A DNA stretch of 27,427 bases from JABMMZ01 sp044357345 (GTDB taxonomy: Bacteria; Bacteroidota; Bacteroidia; NS11-12g; UBA955): contig JBIKPR010000033.1 of the NCBI GenBank assembly GCA_044357345.1, forward strand, positions 1-27,427, read 5' to 3'. Below are positions 15,091 to 23,583 of the stretch, piece by piece (the stretch's first letter is position 1; every line of letters starts with the position of its first letter). Both the position numbers and the translations under genes were made by a program. The notes below the pieces were generated by a model. The model made no database searches, had not been told where the DNA came from, and saw only the letters and a program-made list of their open reading frames with translations.

Positions 15091-17702
15091 TGATGGAAAA
15101 CGAAGAAGAAATAAACGACGGGATTGTTCACCACGGGCATAGAGATGGCAATGAAGTATTGCCTGTATCGGGCTTATACGAAAACTGGTTTTTAGAATAC
15201 GCCAGCTACGTTATTTTAGAGCGTGCGGTTCCTAACCTGTACGATGGTTTAAAACCCGTTCAACGCCGTATCCTTCACGTGATGAAGGAAATGGACGATG
15301 GACGTTTTAATAAGGTTGCAAACATTATTGGTTCTGCCATGCAATACCACCCACACGGTGATGCTGCTATTGGTGAAGCCATTGTAAACATCGGTCAAAA
15401 AGACCTGATGATAGAAACCCAAGGTAACTGGGGTGATGTTAGAACAGGCGACAGTGCGGCGGCTTCTCGTTATATTGAAGCGCGTTTGTCTAAGTTTGCC
15501 CTAGAAGTAACCTTTAACGAGGAAACCACCACTTGGCAAATTAGCTATGACGGCAGAAAGCGTGAACCAGTAACATTGCCTGTTAAGTTTCCACTTATTT
15601 TGGCCCAAGGGGTTGAAGGTATTGCGGTTGGTTTGGCCACCAAAATTATGCCCCACAACTTTATTGAATTGTGTGAAGGCAGCATCGATGTTTTAAAAGG
15701 CAAACGCACCAATTTATACCCCGACTTTTTAACCGGTGGTATGGCCGATTTCACCAACTACAACGAAGGCCGTAGAGGTGGTAAAATCCGTTGCCGCGCA
15801 AAAATAGAGTCTGCTGATGGAAAGAAGGTCTTAATCAAAGAAATTCCTTTTGGAACCACCACTGAAAGTTTAATTGACAGCATCCTAAAGGCCAATGACA
15901 ATGGTAAAATAAAGGTTAAAAAGGTAATTGACAATACGGCGCGTGATGTGGAAATTGAAGTGCAATTAACACCGGGTGTGAGCACAGATATGACCATAGA
16001 TGCCCTGTATGCCTTTACCGATTGTGAAATTAGCATTTCGCCAAACTCTTGCGTAATTGTTGAAGACAAGCCTTTGTTCTTAGGGGTTAACGACATGTTA
16101 AAATTGTCTACCGACAATACCCTCAACCTATTAAAAACAGAACTTGAAAATGAATTGAAGCATTTGGAAAACAAATGGCATTTCAGTTCATTAGAAAAAA
16201 TATTTATCGAAAACAAAATCTACCTTAGCATTGAAGAATGCGAGACTTGGGAGGAGATTTTGCAAATGATAGACAAGAAAATCACGCCGTTTAAAAAACT
16301 ATTGCGCCGAGAAGTGACCATGGAAGATATTGCCCGTTTGCCTGAAATCAGAATCAAACGTATTTCTAAATACGATGCGTTCAAGGCCGATGAGTATATC
16401 AATGGCTTGGTGGATCAAATCAGTCAGGTTCAAAACTTCCTAGACAACTTGACGGATTTTGCCATAGACTATTTCAAAAATTTAATTAAGAAATACGGCA
16501 AAGGCCGCGAGCGTAAAACAGAGGTTAGGTTGTTCGACAAAATTGAAACCAATGTGGTGGCAGTGGCAAACGAAAAACTTTACGCCAATTACGCCGAAGG
16601 TTTTGTGGGTTACGGTTTGAAAAAAGATGCCTATATCTGCGATTGTTCAGACATCGACGATGTAATAGCCTTCAGAAAAGATGGCACCTATTTGGTGAGT
16701 AAAGTTTCCGAAAAACAGTTCATGGGCAAAGACCTTTTGTATGTGGACGTATACCGTAAAAACGACGAGCGCAAGGTGTACAACGTGGCTTACTACGATG
16801 GAAAAACCGGAGTGAGTTATGTGAAACGTTTCAATGTATTGGGCGTTATACGCGACAAAGAATACGATGTTTCATTGGGAACTCCTAGTAGTAAAATGTT
16901 GTATTTCTCGGCCAACAACAACAGTGAAGCGGAGAAAATTGGCATACATCTGAGCAATATGGCCAGTGCCAAGATCAAATATTTTGACTACGATTTCACC
17001 AATTTGGAAATCAAAGGCCGTGCTTCTAAAGGAAATACCTTGACCAAACATCCAATCCGTAAAATCGAATTGAAAGAAAAAGGAAAATCGACCTTTAAAG
17101 GCAGGGATATTTGGTACGATTCTGATATTGGAAGATTGAACGTAGACAACCGCGGTCAATACCTCGGCAACTTTACCAGTGAAGACAAGATATTGTTGAT
17201 ATTGAACGACGGTAGCTACGAGTTAACCGACAACGAGTTGACCAACCGTTATGAAAACAACGATATTTTCTTAATTCAGAAATTCCACGAGAAGCAACCC
17301 ATCAATTGCATACACTACGATGTGTCGTCGAAGAATTATTACGCCAAACGTTTCTTGGTGGAAACCACCACCACCGGCAAGAAGTTCTTATTCATCAACG
17401 AACGTCCGAGCAGCAAATTGATATTGGCTTCTACACACGAAAATCCTGAAGTGGAGATTAAAACGGTAAATGCCAAAGGAGAAAAGAAAACCGAAAATTT
17501 AAAATTGGCAGACTTTATTGAAGTAAAAGGATGGAAAGCCATTGGCAATAAAATCACTTACGACATTTTCAAATCGGCAAAACTACTAAGCGACAAAATA
17601 GGCACATGGGTGCAAGAAGAACCAATTAAAGAAGAAAGCAACATTGATTCTGCAGACACCATTATCATTGACGAATTAGACGGACAAAAAACATTATTTT
17701 AA
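15090..17702 (+). CDS. parC: DNA topoisomerase IV subunit A (gyrase/ParC family)
   Basis: An 870-residue breakage-reunion subunit. The N-terminal winged-helix domain has YASYVILERAVPNLYDGLKPVQRRIL (36-62), YHPHGDAAIGEAI (86-98) and the active-site Tyr128 in AAASRYIEARL, which forms the covalent link to DNA. A coiled-coil and C-terminal gate follow; residues from about 500 form a diverged beta-pinwheel without a clear GyrA box (Q-R-R-G-G-K-G), supporting ParC over GyrA. The residue matching E. coli GyrA Ser83 is Ala92 and Asp87 is Glu96. The C-terminal tail is acidic (EEPIKEESNIDSADTIIIDELDG). The ATG overlaps the parE stop by one base; a second ATG follows directly. Confidence 0.9.
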   Translation: MMENEEEINDGIVHHGHRDGNEVLPVSGLYENWFLEYASYVILERAVPNLYDGLKPVQRRILHVMKEMDDGRFNKVANIIGSAMQYHPHGDAAIGEAIVNIGQKDLMIETQGNWGDVRTGDSAAASRYIEARLSKFALEVTFNEETTTWQISYDGRKREPVTLPVKFPLILAQGVEGIAVGLATKIMPHNFIELCEGSIDVLKGKRTNLYPDFLTGGMADFTNYNEGRRGGKIRCRAKIESADGKKVLIKEIPFGTTTESLIDSILKANDNGKIKVKKVIDNTARDVEIEVQLTPGVSTDMTIDALYAFTDCEISISPNSCVIVEDKPLFLGVNDMLKLSTDNTLNLLKTELENELKHLENKWHFSSLEKIFIENKIYLSIEECETWEEILQMIDKKITPFKKLLRREVTMEDIARLPEIRIKRISKYDAFKADEYINGLVDQISQVQNFLDNLTDFAIDYFKNLIKKYGKGRERKTEVRLFDKIETNVVAVANEKLYANYAEGFVGYGLKKDAYICDCSDIDDVIAFRKDGTYLVSKVSEKQFMGKDLLYVDVYRKNDERKVYNVAYYDGKTGVSYVKRFNVLGVIRDKEYDVSLGTPSSKMLYFSANNNSEAEKIGIHLSNMASAKIKYFDYDFTNLEIKGRASKGNTLTKHPIRKIELKEKGKSTFKGRDIWYDSDIGRLNVDNRGQYLGNFTSEDKILLILNDGSYELTDNELTNRYENNDIFLIQKFHEKQPINCIHYDVSSKNYYAKRFLVETTTTGKKFLFINERPSSKLILASTHENPEVEIKTVNAKGEKKTENLKLADFIEVKGWKAIGNKITYDIFKSAKLLSDKIGTWVQEEPIKEESNIDSADTIIIDELDGQKTLF

Positions 17703-17743
17703 AAAACATAATTAACCTAACTCTGTTAGAACACTTATCCAAT

Positions 17744-18601
17744 ATGAAACAAATCATCAAAAAAATCAGCTTAAGTTTAATGGCCTTAGCCATGGCTTTC
17801 GGCGCAAGTGCACAAACGGTAAAAGTACCGGCACCGAGTCCTTTACAAACCTTAAAACAAAATTTCGCTTTATCTGAAATCACCATTGAGTATTCTCGTC
17901 CAAGTGCCCGCGGCAGAGCGGTGTATGGCGATGTGGTGCCATTTGGCAAAGTATGGAGAACGGGCGCTAACAGTTCGACCAAAATCACTTTCGGAGAAGA
18001 TGTTAAAGTAGAAGGCAAAGCGGTTAAAGCTGGCACCTATGCTTTGTACAGCATTCCTGGAAAAGACAGCTTCACCTTTATGTTATACAAAGACTTAAAA
18101 TTGGGTGGCGATGTATCTAATTACAACGCGGAAAACGAATTGATTCGCTTCGCGGTTAAGTCGAGCAAACTGACTGAAAAGGTAGAAACCTTTACCATGA
18201 ATGTGGCTGACATTACTGCTACGAGCAGTAACATTGAATTGACTTGGGAAAACACCCGTGCTGCATTTAATGTAACTGCTGATATTGACGCCAGCATTAT
18301 GGCAGCAATTGACAAAGCGCTTAACAAAGACAACAAACCATATTACCAAGCAGCTTCTTATTACTACGACAACAACAAAGACATGAAAGTGGCTTTGGAG
18401 TGGGTAAACAAAGCGGTAGAGCAAAACCCAAAAGCATATTGGGTGGTATTGTTAAAAGCAAAAATTGAATTGAAATTAAAAGACAAGGCAGCTGCAAAAG
18501 CATCTGCTGAAAAAGTAATCGAAATGGCTAAAGCAGACAAAGACGATTCTTACGTTAAAAACGGTGAAAACCTTTTGATTGAAATCAACAAATTAAAATA
18601 G
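17744..18601 (+). CDS. Secreted DUF2911 protein with TPR-like C-terminus
   Basis: A 285-residue protein with a Sec signal peptide (MKQIIKKISLSLMALAMAFG, likely cut near ASAQ, residue 24). Residues ~25-185 are a DUF2911 domain: ITIEYSRPSARGRAVYGDVV, PFGKVWRTGANSSTKITF, GTYALYSIPG and the late IELTWENTRAAF are its conserved stretches. Residues ~190-285 are alpha-helical with TPR-like spacing (YYQAASYYYDNNKDMKVALE, AYWVVLLKAKIELKLKDKAA). DUF2911 has no established function; the protein is probably periplasmic. It lies 41 bp after parC on the same strand, without a visible promoter of its own, and ends at a shared terminator. Confidence 0.88.
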   Translation: MKQIIKKISLSLMALAMAFGASAQTVKVPAPSPLQTLKQNFALSEITIEYSRPSARGRAVYGDVVPFGKVWRTGANSSTKITFGEDVKVEGKAVKAGTYALYSIPGKDSFTFMLYKDLKLGGDVSNYNAENELIRFAVKSSKLTEKVETFTMNVADITATSSNIELTWENTRAAFNVTADIDASIMAAIDKALNKDNKPYYQAASYYYDNNKDMKVALEWVNKAVEQNPKAYWVVLLKAKIELKLKDKAAAKASAEKVIEMAKADKDDSYVKNGENLLIEINKLK

Positions 18602-18620
18602 AAATCTACTTCACATTAAA

Positions 18621-18650
18621 AAAGCCCGCCCATAGTTTTGGGTGGGCTTT
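18621..18650. terminator. Bidirectional terminator between DUF2911 gene and symporter
   Basis: AAAGCCCGCCCA, loop TAGTTT, TGGGTGGGCTTT followed by T5: a 12-bp stem with one G-T pair, A-run on the left and T-run on the right. It serves the two convergent transcripts ending at 18601 and 18657. Confidence 0.9.
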
Positions 18651-18656
18651 TTTTTA

Positions 18657-20354
18657 TTAATTCACTGCTACCTTCTCAGGCCAGATTTTTTCTATACAAT
18701 AGGCCAAAATCAATACCAACAAACATCCCATTACATTCAACCATAAGAAGGCTGTTAACTCCGTTACCCAGGCGAAAATTAAAAAAGCTTCGCCAATAAT
18801 GGCGGATATAAACACAGCCCTGCCGCCTACCTTTTTCATATAAAACGCCACAATAAACACGCCCAAAATGGTGCCGTAAAACAATGACCCTAAGATGTTC
18901 ACGGCTTCAATTAGATTGCCAATTTTACTGGCGTATAGCGCCACGACGATGCAAAACACGCCCCATACAAAACTAGACCAACGGGAGGCATTCAAATAGG
19001 TTTGATCGCTGCCCGTTTTATTGAAAATTCGTTTGTAAAAATCGACCACCGTTGTAGATGCCAAGGCATTGATGCCACTAGCTGTTGCGCCCATACTGGC
19101 CAAAAAGATTACAGCTATTAAGATGCCCACCACCCCTACCGGCAAATTCTCAGTAACAAAAATCAAAAACACATAGTTGCTGTCGTTCACATCGGCATCT
19201 ACATTGTTTTTACTCATCAATTCTGTGGCCTTTTTCTTAATCGCCATGCTCTTAGCTTCTGCGGCTTTAACCCGTATTCTGGCCGCATCTATTTTTACTT
19301 CATCTTCCGCATGTATGGCTGTAACCAATTGATGTACCTCTATTTTTTTAGCCTCATTGGCGGCCACAAAATCTGAATTCAGGGCCTTGTATTCTTCTTT
19401 GTATATGCTGTTTTCAATACGGTTAACCTCTACCTTGTTGAAGAACATTGGCATGGGGTTAAATTGGTAAAAAGCAAAGACCATAGCACCGATTAACAAG
19501 ATGATAAACTGCATGGGGATTTTCACCAAACCATTCATCAACAAGCCCAAGCGGCTTTGGTTAACCGTGCTGCCAGTTAAGTAACGCCCAACCTGCGATT
19601 GGTCGGTACCGAAATAAGATAGGTGCAAAAAGAATCCTCCTATAATACCCGACCACAGATTGTATTTGTTGTTCAAATCGAACTTCGTATCGACGGCATT
19701 GAGTTTATCCATTTTACCCGCCACATGCATCGCATCAACAAAACTGACATCCTCGGGCATCAAATGAACAACCATATAGGCGGCTAAAAACAAACCAGAA
19801 AAGATAATACCCATTTGTAAAACCTGGGTGAAAGAAATCGCTTTGCTACCACCATAAACGGTATAAGCAATAACCAATAGGCCCATAAAAAAGACGGTAA
19901 ACTTAATGTCTATCCCCAAGATGGTTGACAAGATAATGGCCGGTGCGTAAATGGTAATACCCGTTGAAATACCCCTTTGGATTAAGAACAACAAGGCCGT
20001 AAAGGTTCGGGTTTTATTGTCGAAGCGTTTTTCTAAATACTCATAAGCCGTGTATACATTCAGTTTGTGAAACTTGGGCACAAAGGTGATACACAACACA
20101 ACGGTAACTAGGGGCAACCCGAAGTACATCTGTATAAAACGCATACCATCGGTGAACCCTTGTCCTGGGCCAGACAGAAATGTAATGGCAGAGGCTTGGG
20201 TTGCCATAACGGACAAACCGATATGATACCAAGGCATCTGACGGTCGGCCAATAAATACCCCTCAATATTTTTTGTGTTGCGGCTTTTCCAAACACCAAA
20301 TCCTATAATCCCTAAAAGGGTAAACGCCAAGACCAGCCAATCAATCCAATTCAT
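18657..20354 (-). CDS. Sodium:solute symporter (SSS family)
   Basis: A 565-residue polytopic membrane protein with the SSS fold. It starts MNWIDWLVLAFTLLGIIGFG, then YLLADRQMPWYHIGLSVMATQASAITFLSGPG (TM1 region and the GPGQ turn), IAYTVYGGSKAISFTQVLQ, FFLHLSYFGTDQSQVGRYL, and FLASMGATASGINALASTTVVDFYKR, the region that lines the Na+ site in the family. About residues 305-385 form a soluble, highly charged helical insert (NRIENSIYKEEYKALN ... AEAKSMAIKKKATELM) between membrane helices, likely a coiled coil, not usual in bacterial prototypes. The substrate is unknown; neighbours suggest a deacetylated sugar or amide product. The start codon overlaps the TGA of a 39-residue membrane-peptide gene (ATGA at 20351-20354), implying coupled translation. 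Confidence 0.9.
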   Translation of the reverse strand: MNWIDWLVLAFTLLGIIGFGVWKSRNTKNIEGYLLADRQMPWYHIGLSVMATQASAITFLSGPGQGFTDGMRFIQMYFGLPLVTVVLCITFVPKFHKLNVYTAYEYLEKRFDNKTRTFTALLFLIQRGISTGITIYAPAIILSTILGIDIKFTVFFMGLLVIAYTVYGGSKAISFTQVLQMGIIFSGLFLAAYMVVHLMPEDVSFVDAMHVAGKMDKLNAVDTKFDLNNKYNLWSGIIGGFFLHLSYFGTDQSQVGRYLTGSTVNQSRLGLLMNGLVKIPMQFIILLIGAMVFAFYQFNPMPMFFNKVEVNRIENSIYKEEYKALNSDFVAANEAKKIEVHQLVTAIHAEDEVKIDAARIRVKAAEAKSMAIKKKATELMSKNNVDADVNDSNYVFLIFVTENLPVGVVGILIAVIFLASMGATASGINALASTTVVDFYKRIFNKTGSDQTYLNASRWSSFVWGVFCIVVALYASKIGNLIEAVNILGSLFYGTILGVFIVAFYMKKVGGRAVFISAIIGEAFLIFAWVTELTAFLWLNVMGCLLVLILAYCIEKIWPEKVAVN

Positions 20355-20470
20355 TTGAAATGTTGGGTAAAAAAGTACAACAAAGTAATAAAAACTGTAA
20401 GCGAGAGAATCAAACCTAGATAGATTTTATTCCATGTGCGCAAACTTTCTGGCGATTCGTCTTTCTGCAT
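20351..20470 (-). CDS. 39-residue single-pass membrane peptide coupled to the symporter
   Basis: A short gene fitted exactly between its neighbours: 3 bp after the TAA of the PIG-L deacetylase gene an ATG opens 39 codons, and its TGA overlaps the ATG of the symporter by ATGA. The peptide starts MQKDESPESLRTWNKIY (polar, charged), then a single hydrophobic helix IYLGLILSLTVFITLLYFF (residues 16-34) and a short tail TQHFK. The layout is that of small accessory subunits of SSS transporters (MctS/MetS-like, or YhdT beside PanF), though I cannot claim homology. Its function is inferred from context only: a stabiliser or subunit of the symporter. The exact packing of start and stop makes a chance reading unlikely. 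Confidence 0.75.
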   Translation of the reverse strand: MQKDESPESLRTWNKIYLGLILSLTVFITLLYFFTQHFK

Positions 20471-20473
20471 AGC

Positions 20474-22963
20474 TTATGGTTTTACAGGCTGTGAAATAAG
20501 GTTAACAAAAAGTTTATACGCCCCTGGCACACCCGCTGGCAATTGTCTGAAAAACGCCAAACCGGTGTATACAAAATAACCCTTGCCATAGTTTGCCATT
20601 ATGAGACTTCCATTTTGCAATTCTTCATTTGGGTCTTTCATTTTAAACACCGTTTGGTAATTGGAATCCAAGTCGGTAGCAAAATAAATCCCACGTTCTT
20701 GCACCCAATTTTTAAAATCAGCTTGCACAATGTGGTTGGGGTAATTCAAGACCTTGGCACTGTCGTTCACAAACAAAACTTCAGCCTCTTCATTGGTTAC
20801 ACGGTTACGCGAAATGGTAAATTTATAAGGCCCAATACCTGCTTGCAGAGGACCGACACGCGAGTTGGTGTTGTATTGCACCAACAAACGACCCCCATTT
20901 TTAACATAGTCCATCAACTGCTTTTGCACCAAAGGCAATTGCTCGTTTGTGTTATAGGCTCTAACGCCAGTGATAATGGCATCGTAAACCGAAAGATTGG
21001 AATTCTTTAATTGTTCGTTGCTCAATTCTGTTACTTGATAACCCATTTGTTTCAAGCAGGCTGCAACGTTATCGCCAGCCCCGGGAATATAGCCAATATT
21101 TTTACCTACCAATTTTACATCGACTGTTTGCACCTTTATTTTGGCATCGTTTAATACAAAACGGTATGGAATATGGTCGTAACTGATGCGCTTTATTCCT
21201 TGAGAAAAACGTGCATTGTCAACAATGGCAGTTGCTGTTACTATTGAGGTAGAAGGCGAGTTCAAAACCGCTTCCATGATTTGCTCATCCCCTTTTTTCA
21301 GCAAATTAAAATCTCCTGAATTTACCCAAGAATATGCCCAATTATAGCCCAAAGTAGTATTGCCTTCAACAGACAACTCCAGTTTACCTTTTACATTATC
21401 AGCATTGGCTTTAACTGAGAAAAACACATGCTTAGGGTCTTTATTACCCACCATTAAAACGTTTTCAATCGGGGTAACTGTTACCAAAGGCAATACCTCT
21501 ATCGGTCGGTACACCTCGCCTTTTACCGGGTCGGTCGACTTGTATTTGATGTCTATTGTTTGGGTAAACTTAATCCCTTCAATAATCCAAGTGATGAACA
21601 CTGGCAGACCATCGTTTTGGGGTTTTCCTCTGTAAGACTGATTGGCTACAGAGTATAATCCATTGCTATGAGGCACATCTAACCAATAAGGGTTTGAATA
21701 GGTATAGCCACTCGGAAGTATAAATGAACGTTTGAAATAAAAATTTTTATTTTGCTTCAAAGCCATGGCAGCAGTAGTATCAGCCAATTCGAGTAAATTA
21801 ATGGATGCTAAAACCACATTGGCCTTATTGCGCATCAAGACTTGCGTACTCAAATCGATGTTATGTCCAGGAATAAGTGCAAAGTCTTTGCTTACTGTTT
21901 CAGCAAAAACGCCTGCAGCTTGTAACATGATATTTTGCAGAGCTTTCAATTTTTGTTTTTTCCACCAAGCGGTGTTTTCATCGCTTTCCGGCAGAGCCGA
22001 AATTTCATTGTACAATTTCGCTAAAGCCTTTAAACTTTTTTCAGGATGCATGGCATCGAAGGTATTTATGCTGGCTTGCAATTGCTTGGTGATTTTAGAC
22101 GTTCCTGGTAAACGGTTCCAGCTGGTGCTGACGCCATCAAACAAATCATTTTGCACGGTATCGCCTTTTAGCAATTTGAAATATTCCAGTTGTGAACCCC
22201 TTTGCATGGCAGAGCCGAAACCTTGGCTTTTGTGCATGCTGCGGCTGCTAGCGGCAATTTCGCCGTAGCTTTTCCCCAATAAGGCATTGTATACACCAAC
22301 ATCAATTTTTAACTGATTCGGCGCAGTGGTATTGGCGCCTCCAAAATTAAAGGTATTCCAAAATACCCTTTTGGCTTGCCATACCTGCACAGTTTTAAGT
22401 TGTTCAGGAAACTTACTTGGATCGGCTGCCAAAGAAAAAGATTCTAGGGCCAATATTGCCGAAGCGGTATGGTGTCCATGTCCACCTTCTCCCGTTGTTG
22501 GGAAACGGCAGATGATGACATCGGGTCTGAATTTTCGAATGGCATAAACCACATCGGCCAAAACACTGTCTTTGTTCCAAAAACGAAAGGTTTCTTCAGG
22601 ATTTTTAGAATACCCAAAATCGTTGGCGCGGGTAAACCATTGTTCAACGCCGTCAACACGACGAGCAGCTAGCAGTTCTTCGGTACGGATAAGTCCCAAC
22701 ATTTCCCCTTGCTCGCTACCAATTAAGTTTTGCCCCCCATCACCACGGGTAATTGAAAGGTAAGCGGTGCGCATGTGGCGTTCTTTGGCCAAATAAGCGA
22801 GCAAACGGGTATTTTCATCGTCGGGATGCGCAGCAACATACAAGACGCTGCCAAGGGTATTGAGTTCTTGTAGCGATTGTAGAATTTCCGAAGAAGGCAC
22901 TTGTGCTGTGGCTTGAGCGCAAAAGAACAAAGCGGAAAATATAGTTAAAAAGCTTTTTGTCAT
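20474..22963 (-). CDS. Secreted PIG-L-family deacetylase with C-terminal ThuA/GATase-like domain
   Basis: An 829-residue protein with signal peptide MTKSFLTIFSALFFCAQATA (cut near Q21). Residues ~38-260 form the PIG-L/LmbE zinc deacetylase domain: AAHPDDE (His46, Asp49) and GGHGHHTAS (His162-His165) supply the metal ligands, and RGDGGQNLIG lies near the site. The family hydrolyses N-acetyl groups from GlcNAc-type substrates. Central residues ~390-620 are beta-sandwich-like; ~625-829 resemble a ThuA/glutamine-amidotransferase-like fold (VKLVGKNIGYIPGAGD, YDAIITGVRAYN, YVKNGGRLLVQYN, GYFVYTGLAFFRQLPAGVPGA). The start at 22963 gives a normal signal peptide; an upstream ATG at 23005 falls in the promoter. 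It is first in an operon with the membrane peptide and symporter, suggesting extracytoplasmic substrate processing before uptake. Confidence 0.85.
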   Translation of the reverse strand: MTKSFLTIFSALFFCAQATAQVPSSEILQSLQELNTLGSVLYVAAHPDDENTRLLAYLAKERHMRTAYLSITRGDGGQNLIGSEQGEMLGLIRTEELLAARRVDGVEQWFTRANDFGYSKNPEETFRFWNKDSVLADVVYAIRKFRPDVIICRFPTTGEGGHGHHTASAILALESFSLAADPSKFPEQLKTVQVWQAKRVFWNTFNFGGANTTAPNQLKIDVGVYNALLGKSYGEIAASSRSMHKSQGFGSAMQRGSQLEYFKLLKGDTVQNDLFDGVSTSWNRLPGTSKITKQLQASINTFDAMHPEKSLKALAKLYNEISALPESDENTAWWKKQKLKALQNIMLQAAGVFAETVSKDFALIPGHNIDLSTQVLMRNKANVVLASINLLELADTTAAMALKQNKNFYFKRSFILPSGYTYSNPYWLDVPHSNGLYSVANQSYRGKPQNDGLPVFITWIIEGIKFTQTIDIKYKSTDPVKGEVYRPIEVLPLVTVTPIENVLMVGNKDPKHVFFSVKANADNVKGKLELSVEGNTTLGYNWAYSWVNSGDFNLLKKGDEQIMEAVLNSPSTSIVTATAIVDNARFSQGIKRISYDHIPYRFVLNDAKIKVQTVDVKLVGKNIGYIPGAGDNVAACLKQMGYQVTELSNEQLKNSNLSVYDAIITGVRAYNTNEQLPLVQKQLMDYVKNGGRLLVQYNTNSRVGPLQAGIGPYKFTISRNRVTNEEAEVLFVNDSAKVLNYPNHIVQADFKNWVQERGIYFATDLDSNYQTVFKMKDPNEELQNGSLIMANYGKGYFVYTGLAFFRQLPAGVPGAYKLFVNLISQPVKP

Positions 22964-23002
22964 ATAGTTGAGGAAGTGTTTTGGGTGAAAAACGACTTCA
23001 TT

Positions 23003-23033
23003 CAAAAATATAGGTATTCGTTGAGACGAGCAA
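23003..23033 (-). promoter_or_regulatory. Promoter of the PIG-L/peptide/symporter operon
   Basis: On the minus strand TTG (23033-23031), 20-bp spacer, TATTTTTG (23010-23003), an exact -7 box with a near-ideal spacer. Transcription should start near 22998, leaving a leader of about 35 nt before the ATG at 22963. Confidence 0.72.
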
Positions 23034-23181
23034 GGGGAATTGGTTAATAGTTAATGGTCCCTGTACCAGAGACTTCACTCCCCATGTCAGAATTCGCTCA
23101 AAGCCGCGAATACGACACAGGGCAGATCGTTACGTCACGGTACGGGATAAATTATTGGTTATTCGTTTTTGTTATTGCCGT

Positions 23182-23206
23182 ATCAGGGGTGTTTTCCACC
23201 CCTGAT
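23182..23206. repeat. 10-bp stem hairpin
   Basis: ATCAGGGGTG, 5-nt loop TTTTC, CACCCCTGAT: a perfect hairpin. There is no T-run after it on either strand, so it is not an obvious terminator. Confidence 0.75.
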
Positions 23207-23247
23207 TATTAAACGAAATCTCCAACACACATCGATTGCCCTCCTCA

Positions 23248-23265
23248 TCCCGATAGCTATCGGGA
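23248..23265. repeat. Perfect 18-bp palindrome
   Basis: TCCCGATAGCTATCGGGA is self-complementary. I recall the CCCGATAGCTATCGGG core as recurring between genes of many Bacteroidota, so it is probably an interspersed repeat rather than an operator. Confidence 0.7.
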
Positions 23266-23276
23266 CTCTTGTTTCA

Positions 23277-23319
23277 CCCTGCATGGTGATTGTTGCTCTG
23301 AACAATCTCTCGTGCAGGG
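23277..23319. repeat. Two-step hairpin
   Basis: Outer arms CCCTGCA (23277-23283) and TGCAGGG (23313-23319) enclose inner arms GATTGTT (23288-23294) and AACAATC (23301-23307) around the loop GCTCTG, with small internal loops. All 14 pairs are Watson-Crick. Confidence 0.7.
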
Positions 23320-23396
23320 CTCTTGCCGCTCTGCTGCCATTCCCAATCATCCACGATAGCCAGCTGCGTTTGAGCATCTTAATTCTAATTAGCTTG

Positions 23397-23425
23397 CACA
23401 TGGGCTTACTGCCGCTCGCCATGTG
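23397..23425. repeat. Hairpin with GGGCTTACTGCC loop
   Basis: Arms CACATGG (23397-23403) and CCATGTG (23419-23425). The loop starts GCTTACTGCCGC, much like the loop of the 23618-23647 hairpin read on the opposite strand and like GGGCTCTTGCCGC at 23317-23329. Confidence 0.6.
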
Positions 23426-23583
23426 TGCGATTCCACAACATTATCCATTTACGCATCTGGGCTGCCGTTGCTGCTTGGGGCAGTATCGAGTAAACGATAA
23501 CCCTTGCCTTTCTAATCTAATTTTATGTTTTTTTAACCTCTTCATTCAGCTCAACCGTAAATGCGCCCAATCGGAGCGACAGC

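Noticed and set aside
15758..16216. Minus-strand open frame of 152 codons within parC
   Set aside because: Ser/Ile/Phe-rich antisense reading of a conserved topoisomerase gene.
23183..23422. Open frame of 79 codons in the island (minus strand)
   Set aside because: Arg/Met-rich, overlaps the same hairpins, and no recognised family; could be an element-encoded relic but unsupported.
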